Shown: positions 18,710-28,274, numbered from the stretch's first letter. The stretch is 64,000 bases of DNA from Phycisphaerae bacterium (GCA_029260165.1 JAJDDT010000042.1:114144-178143); one strand, 5' to 3'. Notes: a model not told the origin generated them from the sequence alone. Program-made: numbers and translations.

Positions 18710-21700
18710 ATGCGATGGATCAATCGACTGAGCGCCTGCGCGCTCGCGTTGATGGCGTTCTGGATCAATGGCTGTGGCCAGGGACCCCAAACCGCCGCCG
18801 CCGATAATGGCGACACAACAACCAGTAACGATCTCGCCCGTTTCATCACCCAAACCACCGGAGGCTTGCTCGATCTGACCGACCTCAGCGTCGGCGATCG
18901 TCTCGTCATCGACGTTCGCAACGACCCGGATGCCGGCATCTTTCAATCCTCATCAACGTCGTGCGAATGCAACTGGATGGTCACACCGACGACCGCAGGG
19001 ACCATCGAAAAGTCCGATAGCTGCCTCGCCACATTAACCCTCGGCCGCAGCGGACCCGCCGACCTCACCGTCGTCCGCCGATGCGGGTTTGAACTGAACA
19101 CGTTTCGCCAGACTGTCAACGTTACCTCCGACAACATCGCAATCGCCGCCGCCGACAAGCTCGTAGCCGACGCCGGCGCGGATATCACCGTCCGCGAGGG
19201 CGACGTCGTCACCCTCGACGGCACCGAATCACGGGGACCGGACCGCGCACCCATTGTCTACACATGGACGCAAATCAACGGTCCTCCCGTCATGCTGGCT
19301 GACAACGAAACATCCACGCCGTTTTTCCGCGCACCCCTGACGGACGACCCAATCGAACTGACCTTCAGCCTCACCGTCAGTGACGGCGACCGCCGCGACG
19401 GCGACGAGATCACCGTCCGTGTCGCACCCTTCTTTGAAGCGACCGCAACACTCGAAGCCGACGCAGGAGACGACCAGTTCGTTCTCGCCGGCAGCGAGGT
19501 GACACTGGTCGGCAAAACCCGGCAGTCAGGCTCCGGCGACGTCGAATACAAATGGACGCAGATGTTCGGACCCACCGTCGCACTGCGCTCCGATACGTCC
19601 GCCATGACAACATTCACCGCACCGGAATCCATCGACGAATCCATGACGCTCGTCTTTGAATTCTCCGCCAAAACATCCACCGCCATCGCATTTGATACGA
19701 CAAACATCATCGTTGAATCCGCGGTCGCCCCTGCCTCGGACGACGGCACTGTCGACGGCGGCGATCCTGACGATTCAACAAGTGACGATGACCCGATCGA
19801 CGACGATGGGACGGGCGATGTCGATGACGACACACTACCGGCAGACGTACCCGTCGCCCTCAGCCATTCCATCACCACCACCGTCGGTTCGTCTGTAATC
19901 CTGACCCTGCACGCAGGTGGAAACCCCGCCACGCAATTTCGCATTGACGAGGACCCCTGCAACGGCCAACTGACGCAGGTGACGACCGTCTCGCCGACGT
20001 CAGGCAGGGTTCTGTACATCCCGAATCCCGAATTCCGAGGCATCGATCGATTCACATTCACCGCCCAAAACGCCGCGGGTATCTCCCAACCCGCCACGGT
20101 CTCCGTCACCGTCGGGGGTCCGTGGAACATGCGATGCGTCTACAGCTCCGAAGAAATCGACAACATGCTCGATGAAAACGGCAACGGACCACTTCCCAGA
20201 CTGCTCGAAAGCGGGGTCAGGGATTTCGTTATCAAAATCAACTGGTTTGAAAATCCGGTCACATGGTCAACGCGCTTGCGAATCGAACGTTGGGCAGCTC
20301 ATCTGCACGGAACCGGTGCGAAACTATGGCCCCTGTTCAACATGTACGCCGCCAACGATGCGCATGTGGTTCCATCGATCATACCCTATGTGAACAGTGA
20401 CGGTGACGTCCTGGAAAACACCCCCTGCCCGACCGACGACGTGTTCTGGACATATGCCGTCACCAACCGCATGGTCCATTTTGCCCAGCTCGCGGGATCA
20501 GACCCCGGTTACGGCGAACCCATCCCACTGCTTGGCGACGTTCTTGGCGGAATTCTGATCGACCTCGAAATGTACGCATCCGACGTACGCCGGTGGGACA
20601 CCTCCTGCTACTGCGAACACTGCATGGCTGATTTCCTCACCGCCCAAAACATCACCGCGTCCGTACCCGCCGCCCCAACCGCACGTTTTCCCTATCTCGA
20701 AGCGCGGGGTCTGGTCGATGATTATGACGATTTCCAGCAGGCTGCCATTCGTGAACTCGCCGCAGGCACTCGCGAAGCCGTCCATGCCGTCGATCCGTGC
20801 ATCACCATCGGTGGAACAGCCGTGGTGCGAAACCTGACGCACTACCGCGGCATTTCGCAGGGATTTGGAACCCCGAGAAAACCGTTCATCGAAATGACCC
20901 AGCAACTGTATCTCGATGGTTACAACGACCTGGTTCCCGCAATGCAACAATTCATGGCGGACGAAAACATCTTCGCAGAATTTGTCGTCGGAATCTGGTT
21001 CAAATTCTTCCCACCCGAAGCGCTGACGGACCACTACTATGTCTCGGCAGAAAGAGCAGGAGGCGTCTGGTTGAACCGTTCCACCGACTTCGAACATCCC
21101 GATACCCTGTGCGAGGATGTCAACGATTACTACGACGCCATCCAACGCGCCAACGCGGAGCTTGACAGGCTCGAAATAAATCCCGATTACGTCAGTCCCT
21201 ACAACGCCGATCCGTTCGCCCCGTCCTGTTTCGATCAGGATCCCTACGAGGGTGACCAGACACTTGTTCAGTTGGAACCCGGACCCGCCGTTCAGACCGG
21301 AATGTGGATTCGCAAGGAAACCGCCTACCTCTTTGAAGCCATGACCGGTGAAAATATCTCGCTGGATATCGAATTCAGGCGCTTTGGAAACGTCGACCTG
21401 GGAGATGGATGGTGGATATTGCTGGGACCGGACGGTCAGCAGATGGCTTCGGGCGCATTGTCCGAGGAGCAGTTGGGACTCGTCAGGGTGACCGCGACCA
21501 TGCCCGGTATCTATTCCCTGGCCATCAACGCATCGCACGTCCATGCTTTTCGCATCAACAATGCATCGCATCCGGGAAGCTATCAACGCGTGGGAACCAA
21601 CACGCGTGTTAATACATGGAAGGCGGCATTCGACGGTGCACCGCAGTTGTTCGCCCATGTGCCCGCCGGCGAGTCGGGATTCCATTTGTCCGTGGCAGCC

Positions 21701-21964
21701 GTCCCCGGCGAACGGACCCAGGTCATCCTTCGCGATGCACGCGCACCGGACATTCACCTGTTCGACGAAATCATCGGCGATGATCCGGTCGGCATTGAGA
21801 TCGTGGATCGCGATATCGCTCTTTCGATGGCCAACCCTGCCGGAACGGTGATCGAAATCGTGTTTCGCAATCCCGGCGGGGCGGAAGACCTGGAAATCCG
21901 AATCGATGCCGGCGCTCTGACCTATCTCTCGCAGACGCGAAGTGGCTTGCTTCGCCAACCCTGA
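18710..21964 (+). CDS. Large lipoprotein with PKD-like domains and a TIM-barrel-like region
   Basis: A 1084-residue lipoprotein: signal peptide ending at lipobox INGC (Cys22). Residues about 150-340 hold two PKD/REJ-like units (DAGADITVREGDVVTLDG and AGDDQFVLAGSEVTLVG, each followed by TW/KWTQ). An Asp-rich linker lies near 345-380 (DDGTVDGGDPDDSTSDDDPI), then a cadherin-like Ig unit. From about 470 the region MRCVYSSEEIDN, GVRDFVIKINWFE, GILIDLEMYASD and CYCEHCMADF looks like a glycoside-hydrolase-like barrel, where a CxCxxC precedes the substrate face. The C-terminal 250 residues are beta-rich. It probably acts on polysaccharide at the cell surface; catalytic residues are not certain. GGGGAGG lies upstream of ATG. 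Confidence 0.75.
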   Translation: MRWINRLSACALALMAFWINGCGQGPQTAAADNGDTTTSNDLARFITQTTGGLLDLTDLSVGDRLVIDVRNDPDAGIFQSSSTSCECNWMVTPTTAGTIEKSDSCLATLTLGRSGPADLTVVRRCGFELNTFRQTVNVTSDNIAIAAADKLVADAGADITVREGDVVTLDGTESRGPDRAPIVYTWTQINGPPVMLADNETSTPFFRAPLTDDPIELTFSLTVSDGDRRDGDEITVRVAPFFEATATLEADAGDDQFVLAGSEVTLVGKTRQSGSGDVEYKWTQMFGPTVALRSDTSAMTTFTAPESIDESMTLVFEFSAKTSTAIAFDTTNIIVESAVAPASDDGTVDGGDPDDSTSDDDPIDDDGTGDVDDDTLPADVPVALSHSITTTVGSSVILTLHAGGNPATQFRIDEDPCNGQLTQVTTVSPTSGRVLYIPNPEFRGIDRFTFTAQNAAGISQPATVSVTVGGPWNMRCVYSSEEIDNMLDENGNGPLPRLLESGVRDFVIKINWFENPVTWSTRLRIERWAAHLHGTGAKLWPLFNMYAANDAHVVPSIIPYVNSDGDVLENTPCPTDDVFWTYAVTNRMVHFAQLAGSDPGYGEPIPLLGDVLGGILIDLEMYASDVRRWDTSCYCEHCMADFLTAQNITASVPAAPTARFPYLEARGLVDDYDDFQQAAIRELAAGTREAVHAVDPCITIGGTAVVRNLTHYRGISQGFGTPRKPFIEMTQQLYLDGYNDLVPAMQQFMADENIFAEFVVGIWFKFFPPEALTDHYYVSAERAGGVWLNRSTDFEHPDTLCEDVNDYYDAIQRANAELDRLEINPDYVSPYNADPFAPSCFDQDPYEGDQTLVQLEPGPAVQTGMWIRKETAYLFEAMTGENISLDIEFRRFGNVDLGDGWWILLGPDGQQMASGALSEEQLGLVRVTATMPGIYSLAINASHVHAFRINNASHPGSYQRVGTNTRVNTWKAAFDGAPQLFAHVPAGESGFHLSVAAVPGERTQVILRDARAPDIHLFDEIIGDDPVGIEIVDRDIALSMANPAGTVIEIVFRNPGGAEDLEIRIDAGALTYLSQTRSGLLRQP

Positions 21965-21981
21965 AACATCGGCGCGCAAAA

Positions 21982-22008
21982 AAACCCCTCGCACATCGCG
22001 AGGGGTTT
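21982..22008. terminator. Bidirectional intrinsic terminator
   Basis: A perfect 11-bp inverted repeat, AAACCCCTCGC and GCGAGGGGTTT, with a 5-nt loop, preceded on the + strand by a run of A. It lies between two convergent genes and would serve both. Confidence 0.85.
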
Positions 22009-22035
22009 GAAACGCAGGCAGGTATTTGATTCGCG

Positions 22036-22767
22036 TTAGGCGCGACGACGACGGGCGTAGGCGGTGAAGCTCAAACCCAACAGACCGAGCATGGCGGTCG
22101 TCGGCTCGGGAACCACGGTGCCCTCGATCTTTCCGCCCGAATAAACACCCGTTTCACCAAGAAGATGATCGAGGTTGGAGGCACCTGTGTTGAACTGAAT
22201 CGCGAACAGCGAGCCGCCTTCGTACTGTGCGGCGTTTGCAACGTTTACCGAGGAGAATTCACCATTGTAGGTCCAGTCAGGTCCACCACCGGGACGATTC
22301 ACGAGGATCGGACTGTTGCCCGCCAGAATACCCTGAACCTCCAGCGTGGTGCTGCCGGCGACCATGCTGACCGACGTGCTGGTAAATGCCGCTGAGAACG
22401 CAGGCGTTGAGGTGTCGATATCGGTGAGCATGAACGTCCCCGCCGCCGTCCATGTGCCCGAGGTGTTGCGAATAAGATCCAGATCAAGGGCAACGTCAAA
22501 ACTCATCTGGTCCGGATTGGCATTGCTGATGGTCGCAATATCGAGAATAGAGCCACCGACCTCCTGCGACAGAATCTCGACCGTGGACAGGCCCGTGTCT
22601 TCGATCAGCAAGTCGGCGGTGGTGGCTGACGTGCTCGTGACGGTGCCCTGCAACGTTGGATTGGTGTTGAAAATAACCGCGATGTCGGCCAGCACGGACT
22701 GCGCGCCTCCCAACATCAACACCCCTGCAATCAGTAAACTGGTATGACGCTTGTTGAACATCTTCAT
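22036..22767 (-). CDS. PEP-CTERM sorting-domain protein
   Basis: A 243-residue secreted protein with a signal peptide (HTSLLIAGVLMLGGAQSVLA). The C-terminal tag is VVPEPTTAMLGLLGLSFTAYARRRRA: the PEP motif, a hydrophobic helix and a basic end, the hallmark of exosortase substrates. The middle is rich in Thr, Ser, Val and Ala, suggesting a beta-sandwich. ATG at 22767 follows GGGAGGA. No exosortase gene is in the window. Role unknown, likely surface or matrix. Confidence 0.88.
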   Translation of the reverse strand: MKMFNKRHTSLLIAGVLMLGGAQSVLADIAVIFNTNPTLQGTVTSTSATTADLLIEDTGLSTVEILSQEVGGSILDIATISNANPDQMSFDVALDLDLIRNTSGTWTAAGTFMLTDIDTSTPAFSAAFTSTSVSMVAGSTTLEVQGILAGNSPILVNRPGGGPDWTYNGEFSSVNVANAAQYEGGSLFAIQFNTGASNLDHLLGETGVYSGGKIEGTVVPEPTTAMLGLLGLSFTAYARRRRA

Positions 22768-23197
22768 TCTTCCTCCCACTTCTATCCTGGCTTTTGCAAG
22801 CTACTTTTCCAACTCTTTGAATTGACCGTTACGTTTGGCCCCAACCCCCAATGAGTGCTCCGTAATGAGCGTTTCACTGTTGAATCGTTCACCCGCGAAT
22901 TGCGAAGTCAAATGATTTGATATCACAAAATGCGTGCGACCCATAACAACAGTTGGCCCATGTCGCGAAACTTTTTGTCTCCTGCATGTGGCCTGTGAAA
23001 GATGGTAGCCTGTCGGATATCAGGTTCTACGAAAATGCCCAACGATAACCTTGCGGGACGTTGATCGTTGTTCACATTCGACTATTTTTCCCGGTGTGAA
23101 TGAAATGGGGGTCTGATAAACCCCCAAAGATGATTGCGTTATGGGCGCGTCACGGTCTACACTGGCGACCTGTGCGGCGAGCGAATGGATCACGAAC
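22768..23197. other. Intergenic region between divergent PEP-CTERM and esterase genes
   Basis: About 430 bp, lower in GC than the flanks. I see no gene, riboswitch or strong hairpin. Base composition of the + strand changes from C/A-rich on the left to G/T-rich on the right around here. No TTATCCACA-type DnaA box was seen. Confidence 0.4.
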
Positions 23198-24550
23198 ATG
23201 ATGTACCAAAAACGAGTCGGGCTTGTTTCTGTCATCCTGGGTGTCGCGGTGTGGCATTCGACCGTCTTTGCGGAACAGAAACTACCGGACCTTGTTGAAG
23301 CCTATTTTCGCAGCAGCGACCCGGTGACGCGATCGACGCTTCTCGATGAAATCGAATTGCGCAAGGATGCGACGATTTTGGCGGTTCGCGACATTCTGGC
23401 CCATGTTTCGTTATGGGACGCGAAGCCGTCGGGGTTCTCGAGTTTTCGATTTCAAACCGAGCGTGGTGATGCAACAAGTGTTCATGTTCATGTGCCTCGT
23501 GGCTATGATCCAGCGAAGGCGTATCCGTTGCTCATCGCGCTGCATGGTCAGGGTGGACGCGGCGAGGGTTATATCCGCTTTGCGTTGTCGCTGCTTGGTG
23601 ATCGGATGCACGACTACATCGTGGCGGCTCCGACGCAATACAAGGGCTGGTGGGTCGGGTCGACGCTGAAGGAGTCTGAAGACCCGATGGCGATTATCCG
23701 CAAACTCAAGCGGATGTACCACATTGATTCGGACCGGGTGTATGTCAACGGTTACTCGATGGGCGGGCATTCATCGTTTCTGGCGGCGGTGTTGCATACG
23801 GATCAGTTTGCCGGGGTGGTGCCTTTGGCGGGTTCGTTGATGACGCAGCTTGGGTGGGAGGCGGCGGAATTGATGCTGCCGAACGTGCGTTCGCTGCCGA
23901 TGCTGGTTGTGTGGGGCAATGGCGACGTGCATGATCGGTTCGGGAACGTGGACAAGGTGGGCAAGGGCATTCATGGTGCGAACCTGCACGTTCGCGGGGT
24001 GTCGAAGCGGTTTGATCTCGGGTTGGATATGGTGGAGCTGGACGGGGTGGGGCATTCGGGTGTGAAGCCGCCGCCGGAGAGATTTTCGGAGATATTGCGG
24101 CGTGTCAGGCCTCACGTTGTGAAGAAATTCGACCACTGGTTTCGGTATCCATCGCAGGGGCGGATGTGTTGGCTGAGGCTGGCGGAGTACCAGGGTATTC
24201 CGTGGAAGGGCAGGCGATTCGTCGTGCGACTCAAGCCTGGGGAGGTGTACAGTGAGGGGGCATTGCGGACGATGAAACTGAGATTGGCGTATGTGGGGGG
24301 GGAGATTGATGGTCAGACCATTCGCGTTGAGACGCGAAAATGCAAGAGCATTGACGTTGTTTTGCATGACGGTCTGGTTGATTTGGACAGGGACGTTGTG
24401 GTTGAATGGAAGGGTGAGAAGGTGTTTGGCGGGCGTGTGACACCGAGCGTGCGGACGATGCTGGAACTGGCGTACGAGGACTGGGATTTTCAGCGATTGT
24501 TTCCGGTGCGACTTCACATTCGGCGTGGTGGGCGGGTTACTGAGCGGTGA
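23198..24550 (+). CDS. Exported alpha/beta-hydrolase (esterase/polyhydroxybutyrate depolymerase-like)
   Basis: About 450 residues with a signal peptide (RVGLVSVILGVAVWHSTVFA). The serine-hydrolase core spans residues about 80-300: LLIALHGQGG (oxyanion), VNGYSMGGHS (nucleophile Ser), VVWGNGDVHD (likely acid) and DGVGHSG (likely His). This is the layout of dienelactone/PHB-depolymerase-like esterases. The last 150 residues are a beta-rich domain. The start is uncertain: ATGATG at 23198 fits the signal peptide but has no good ribosome-binding site. The coding strand is G/T-rich, unlike genes to the left. It overlaps by 4 bp an upstream in-frame extension of the next gene. Confidence 0.82.
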   Translation: MMYQKRVGLVSVILGVAVWHSTVFAEQKLPDLVEAYFRSSDPVTRSTLLDEIELRKDATILAVRDILAHVSLWDAKPSGFSSFRFQTERGDATSVHVHVPRGYDPAKAYPLLIALHGQGGRGEGYIRFALSLLGDRMHDYIVAAPTQYKGWWVGSTLKESEDPMAIIRKLKRMYHIDSDRVYVNGYSMGGHSSFLAAVLHTDQFAGVVPLAGSLMTQLGWEAAELMLPNVRSLPMLVVWGNGDVHDRFGNVDKVGKGIHGANLHVRGVSKRFDLGLDMVELDGVGHSGVKPPPERFSEILRRVRPHVVKKFDHWFRYPSQGRMCWLRLAEYQGIPWKGRRFVVRLKPGEVYSEGALRTMKLRLAYVGGEIDGQTIRVETRKCKSIDVVLHDGLVDLDRDVVVEWKGEKVFGGRVTPSVRTMLELAYEDWDFQRLFPVRLHIRRGGRVTER

Positions 24551-24669
24551 AAATGGATGGTCATTCGTGGGGATTATCGTTACACTGCGAGGGTGCGGTC
24601 AGGGGTAATCGGCGGCGCATTGTCTGTGTGGTTACCCGGGCGATATCAGGACAGGAACGGAGCTGGTTG

Positions 24670-26070
24670 ATGATGAGACTAAAAATTGCGTTGTACGTCG
24701 CGTTGTTGTCGTTTGCGGTTGGTGGTGATATCCTTGCTGGTCCGTTGCCTGCGTTGACGACGGTTCGGGTCGCGAACGGGCTTGTTGAGCCGTTGTTTGT
24801 GACGCACGCTCCGGACGATTTTGATCGCATCTTCATCGTTGAGCAGCCTGGGCGTATTCGGATTCTGGAGAACGGTTTGCTTCTGGGCACGTCGTTTCTG
24901 GACATCACGGGCATCGTTCGTGACACCGGAAACGAGGAGGGACTGCTGGGGCTGGCGATTCATCCCGACCATGGCTCGAACGGCCTGTTTTACGTTTACT
25001 ATATTAACAATGCGGGCAACATCGTTGTCGCGGAGTATTCGACGACGGCGAATCCGAATATTGCCGACGCGGGTTCTGCGAACATCCTGTTGACGATTCC
25101 GCACCCGACCAACACCAACCACAACGGTGGATGGATCGGGTTCGGGCCAGGCGATGGGTTTCTGTATATTGCTGTCGGTGACGGTGGTTCTTTCTGTGGT
25201 CCTGGTGAAAACTCCCAGGACATCACGGGCAATTTGTTGGGCAAGCTGCTCCGGATCGACGTTGGTGCGGGGGGCGGGTTCACGATTCCGGCGGATAATC
25301 CGTTTGTCGGTGTGACGGGAGATGACGAGATTTGGGCGTATGGTTTGCGGAATCCCTGGCGATGTGCGTTTGATCGTGCCACGAGTGATCTTTACATCGC
25401 GGATGTCGGGCAGGGGGAGCGGGAGGAGATCAACTTTCAGGCGGCGGGGAGTCTGGGCGGGGAGAATTATGGTTGGGACTGCAAGGAGGGTGTGAGCTGT
25501 GCCACGATCAGCGGTTGTGGTGCGGGTGGATGCTCGTGCGTCGACGCGTCGCTGGTGGACCCGCTAAGGCAATACACGCACACGTTTGGCTGTTCGATTA
25601 CCGGTGGTGAGGTTTATCGCGGTTGTGCGATTCCCGGACTTGAGGGCACCTACTTTTTTGCGGATGTGTGTTCGAGTCGGATCTGGCGGACGCAGTTGCC
25701 CGGGGGCGGACTTTCCAGCTTCACGGAGATTCAGGCAGAGCTTGATCCACCGGGGGCACTTGCGATCACACAGATCACGAGCTTTGGTGTTGATGCGTTT
25801 GGCGAGGTGTACATCGTTGATCGTGGGGGGGAGGTTTTCAAGATTGTGCCTGCGGCTGGGCCATTCAATGACTGCAATACCAATACGATAGAGGACGCCT
25901 GTGAGATTCTGGATGGATCGGAGCTGGATACGAACCCGATGAACGGTGTTCCGGATACATGCGAAGCCGGGATTCCGACGGTATCGCAATGGGGCACGAT
26001 TGTGATGATGCTGGCGTTGGCGGCGGCGGGGACGTTGGTGTTCCGCAGTCGGGCGTACGTCAGTGCCTGA
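24670..26070 (+). CDS. Soluble PQQ-type sugar dehydrogenase with IPTL-CTERM tag
   Basis: A 466-residue protein starting at ATGATG with CGGAG upstream and a signal peptide. The body is a glucose/sorbosone dehydrogenase-like six-bladed propeller: FVTHAPDDFDRIFIVEQPGRI, EEGLLGLAIHPDH, HNGGWIGFGPGDGFLYIAVGDGG and WAYGLRNPWRCAFD. After it comes a planctomycete calcium-type motif, FNDCNTNTIEDACE. The C-terminal sorting tag is GIPTVSQWGTIVMMLALAAAGTLVF, the IPTL-CTERM pattern. It would oxidise an aldose or related compound outside the cell and then be processed at the tag. Same G/T-rich coding as the gene before it. Confidence 0.88.
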   Translation: MMRLKIALYVALLSFAVGGDILAGPLPALTTVRVANGLVEPLFVTHAPDDFDRIFIVEQPGRIRILENGLLLGTSFLDITGIVRDTGNEEGLLGLAIHPDHGSNGLFYVYYINNAGNIVVAEYSTTANPNIADAGSANILLTIPHPTNTNHNGGWIGFGPGDGFLYIAVGDGGSFCGPGENSQDITGNLLGKLLRIDVGAGGGFTIPADNPFVGVTGDDEIWAYGLRNPWRCAFDRATSDLYIADVGQGEREEINFQAAGSLGGENYGWDCKEGVSCATISGCGAGGCSCVDASLVDPLRQYTHTFGCSITGGEVYRGCAIPGLEGTYFFADVCSSRIWRTQLPGGGLSSFTEIQAELDPPGALAITQITSFGVDAFGEVYIVDRGGEVFKIVPAAGPFNDCNTNTIEDACEILDGSELDTNPMNGVPDTCEAGIPTVSQWGTIVMMLALAAAGTLVFRSRAYVSA

Positions 26071-26091
26071 TCGCGACGAAGATTCCTAAAC

Positions 26092-26128
26092 AAAAAAAGG
26101 GCGGCCCCTTGACGGGCGGCCCTTTTTT
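26092..26128. terminator. Bidirectional intrinsic terminator
   Basis: A-run, then GGGC, an inner GCCC/GGGC stem around CTTGAC, then GCCC and six T. One G-G mismatch interrupts the stem. It lies between two convergent genes and has T-runs on both strands. Confidence 0.85.
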
Positions 26129-26149
26129 ATTGGCATTGTTGGATCAAAA

Positions 26150-27088
26150 TCAGTCGGCGTTGATCCGATCGAATTCTGCGAGGATCGCGTCCCATGATGG
26201 GCGTGCGTGAATCATCATGGGAAAGACCTGCCGCACGATGCCGTCCGGATCGATGTAGTAGGCGCTTGTGCGGTGATATGGGCTGGTATCCTTGCGATTG
26301 AGGTCAGCGACCACGTCGAAACCGATGTCGTCGGGCAGTTTTCGCAGGATTCGTCCGTGTTTTTTGAGATCGGTTTCCTCCTGGGCGACGGCGATGACGT
26401 GGATGTCGCGTTCTTTCAATTTGTCGTAATTCTCGTGCAACTGAACCAGTTGCCTGACGCAGAAGGGTCACCAGAACGCTCGATAGGTCGTGATGATAAC
26501 GTGTTTTCCCTTGAAATCCGCCAGGTGGACTTTGGAACCGTCGGAACGCGGGAGGGTGAAGTCGGTGGCCTGGTCACCGATTTGAAGAAACCCGAGGTCG
26601 CCGCCCCATGACGAGATGGCGGGGTCTGCGGGTTTGGATTTTGCTTTGGGGGCGACGGGCAGGTTGACGCGTTGGCGGACGAAGGTCTTGCTGTTTCCGT
26701 CTTTGCCGTTGATGTAGGCAACGACGGAGATGCCGATGACGTCGTTGGGTCCGGGTTCGCTGACGAGCGTGAAGGGGATGTTGGCGATGTTCTCTTTCAT
26801 CAGGAATTCGAACGGCGCGTGCATGAATTCATTCCTGGCGAGGTCGCGATGATCGGTGAGAACGTCTCCTTCGAGTTTGACGCAGTCTGGAACGTCGAGT
26901 TGGAGAATGGGGCTTGGCATGCCCGCGCCATCGGTTTTCAGTCCCTTCGCGAGTTTGGTCTTGACGACGAATTCGTAAGACTTTCCGGATTCGAGTTTTT
27001 TGGTTCGGAGCCTTGCCTTCACCTCGAGTGCGTCCTGCGGAACGGCAGCGACGGCTGAGATGGTGCACGCGAGTAACACAGCGATCAT
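26150..27088 (-). CDS. Selenocysteine-containing peroxiredoxin-like (AhpC/TSA) protein, UGA read through
   Basis: One gene of 312 residues if the in-frame TGA at 26470-26468 is read as selenocysteine. The N-terminal part has a short signal peptide (AVLLACTISAVAA) and a beta-rich domain. The C-terminal part (from about residue 165) is a thioredoxin-fold peroxiredoxin: GDQATDFTLPRSDG, then TTYRAFW-U-PFCVRQL, then HVIAVAQEE and SAYYIDPDGIVRQ. Sec207 and Cys210 form a UxxC redox motif where relatives have CxxC. The reading frame continues in phase for 105 codons, and a bSECIS-like hairpin follows the UGA. It probably reduces peroxides or disulfides outside the cytoplasm. GGAG lies 8 nt before ATG. 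Confidence 0.9.
26437..26453 (-). promoter_or_regulatory. Bacterial SECIS hairpin
   Basis: Reading the minus strand, a perfect 7-bp stem GCAACTG/CAGTTGC closes a GTT loop. It begins 14 nt after the UGA, so the apical G is 22 nt downstream. This fits the bacterial SECIS pattern (small apical loop starting with G or GU, 16-37 nt after the UGA) that recruits SelB. Confidence 0.82.
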
Positions 27089-27184
27089 AAATTTGTCTCC
27101 ATTATCGACGATTGTATCAGATGGCTGGCCCGCAGAGGGAGTATAGCGTTTTTGTTGGTGGAACGCACCTGTTGGCTTGTGTGG

Positions 27185-28144
27185 CTAACCCCTGGTGATG
27201 CGCGTTCCGATGGTGCCTTCGTAGACTTCGGCGGCTCGTTCGAGTGGTCCGATGCGGACTTCGGGGTCATCGTGTGGGGTGTTGTTGAGGAAATTGAGCG
27301 CGCCCTGGATTTTGGGGCCCATGGACCCTGGGGGGAATTGGCCTTCGTCGAGCCAGTGTTGGGCCTGGGTGACGGTCATGTGGTCGATTTCGCGCTCGTT
27401 GGGGGTTTTGAAGTCGATGGCGACGCGATCGATGTTGGAGAAGATGAAGAGTTTGTCTGCACCGAGCGCGGCGGCGAGAAGGGCGCTGGCGAGGTCCTTG
27501 TCGATGACGGCGTGGACACTTTCGAGTTGGCATTGAGCGTTGCGAATGACCGGAACCCCGCCGCCTCCACATGCGATCACGAGCTGGTTTGATTCGACGA
27601 GGGTGCGGATGGCGTCGAATTCGACAATCGAGATTGGCGTGGGTGATGGGACGACGCGACGGAACAACCCTGGTTCGACCTGGGCGACGGTCCATTCCTC
27701 TTTGCCCATGGCTTTTTTGGCCTGGTCGGCGGTCATGGATTGGCCTATGGGTTTTGAGGGGATTTCAAAGGATGGGTCGGTTGGGTCGACGAGGATTGTG
27801 GTCACGATGGTGGTCACGGCGCGCTCTGTTCCGCGATCGCGCAATTCGTTCATCAATGTCTGGGCAATCATGTAGCCCATTCCGCCTTCAACGCTTGCGA
27901 CGACGGAGGGCATGGGAAGCGGGTAAACGATGTCGGTGGCTCCCTGGTTGCGGAGGAGTGCGTTGCCGACCTGTGGTCCGTTGCCGTGGGTGATGACGAG
28001 GCGGTGACCCATGTCGATGAGGTTCGCGAGGTGGTGGGCGGTGCGTTTGGAGCTTTCGAATTGCTCTTCGATGTTGCCTTCCGCGTCGGGGTTGGAAATG
28101 GCATTTCCGCCCAACGCGACCACGATGAGATTTCCGTTGTCCAT
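27185..28144 (-). CDS. arcC: Carbamate kinase
   Basis: A 319-residue carbamate kinase of the amino acid kinase fold. Signatures are VVALGGNAI at the start, THGNGPQVGN, CGGGGVPV, VIDKDLASALLA and GSMGPKIQGAL near the end. It makes ATP from carbamoyl phosphate and ADP, or the reverse. ATG at 28144 follows AAGGAAA. It lies 130 bp after argF on the same strand, with rocD further upstream, so it belongs to an ornithine/carbamoyl-phosphate group. No arginine deiminase is present. Confidence 0.93.
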   Translation of the reverse strand: MDNGNLIVVALGGNAISNPDAEGNIEEQFESSKRTAHHLANLIDMGHRLVITHGNGPQVGNALLRNQGATDIVYPLPMPSVVASVEGGMGYMIAQTLMNELRDRGTERAVTTIVTTILVDPTDPSFEIPSKPIGQSMTADQAKKAMGKEEWTVAQVEPGLFRRVVPSPTPISIVEFDAIRTLVESNQLVIACGGGGVPVIRNAQCQLESVHAVIDKDLASALLAAALGADKLFIFSNIDRVAIDFKTPNEREIDHMTVTQAQHWLDEGQFPPGSMGPKIQGALNFLNNTPHDDPEVRIGPLERAAEVYEGTIGTRITRG

Positions 28145-28274
28145 GGTGTTTCCTTCGATGTCTGACCGACGGAACAAACAGTTGTTTGCCGTGAAACGAA
28201 CGTTGGCCTACCCGGCAAGCAGGCAGGCCAACGACGGGATTAGAGTATAGCACAGACGCGTCCGGGCGGTAGCG

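Noticed and set aside
20498..21994. Long open frame on the - strand opposite the large lipoprotein
   Set aside because: The + strand protein has a lipobox, PKD units and a ribosome-binding site; the mirror frame has none.
22780..23140. Replication origin at the skew change
   Set aside because: No DnaA boxes, no dnaA or dnaN nearby, and the skew returns within 15 kb.
26150..26440. A separate short peroxiredoxin fragment starting at TTG 26440
   Set aside because: It is in phase with the upstream frame across a single UGA, lacks its own ribosome-binding site, and a SECIS-like hairpin explains the readthrough.
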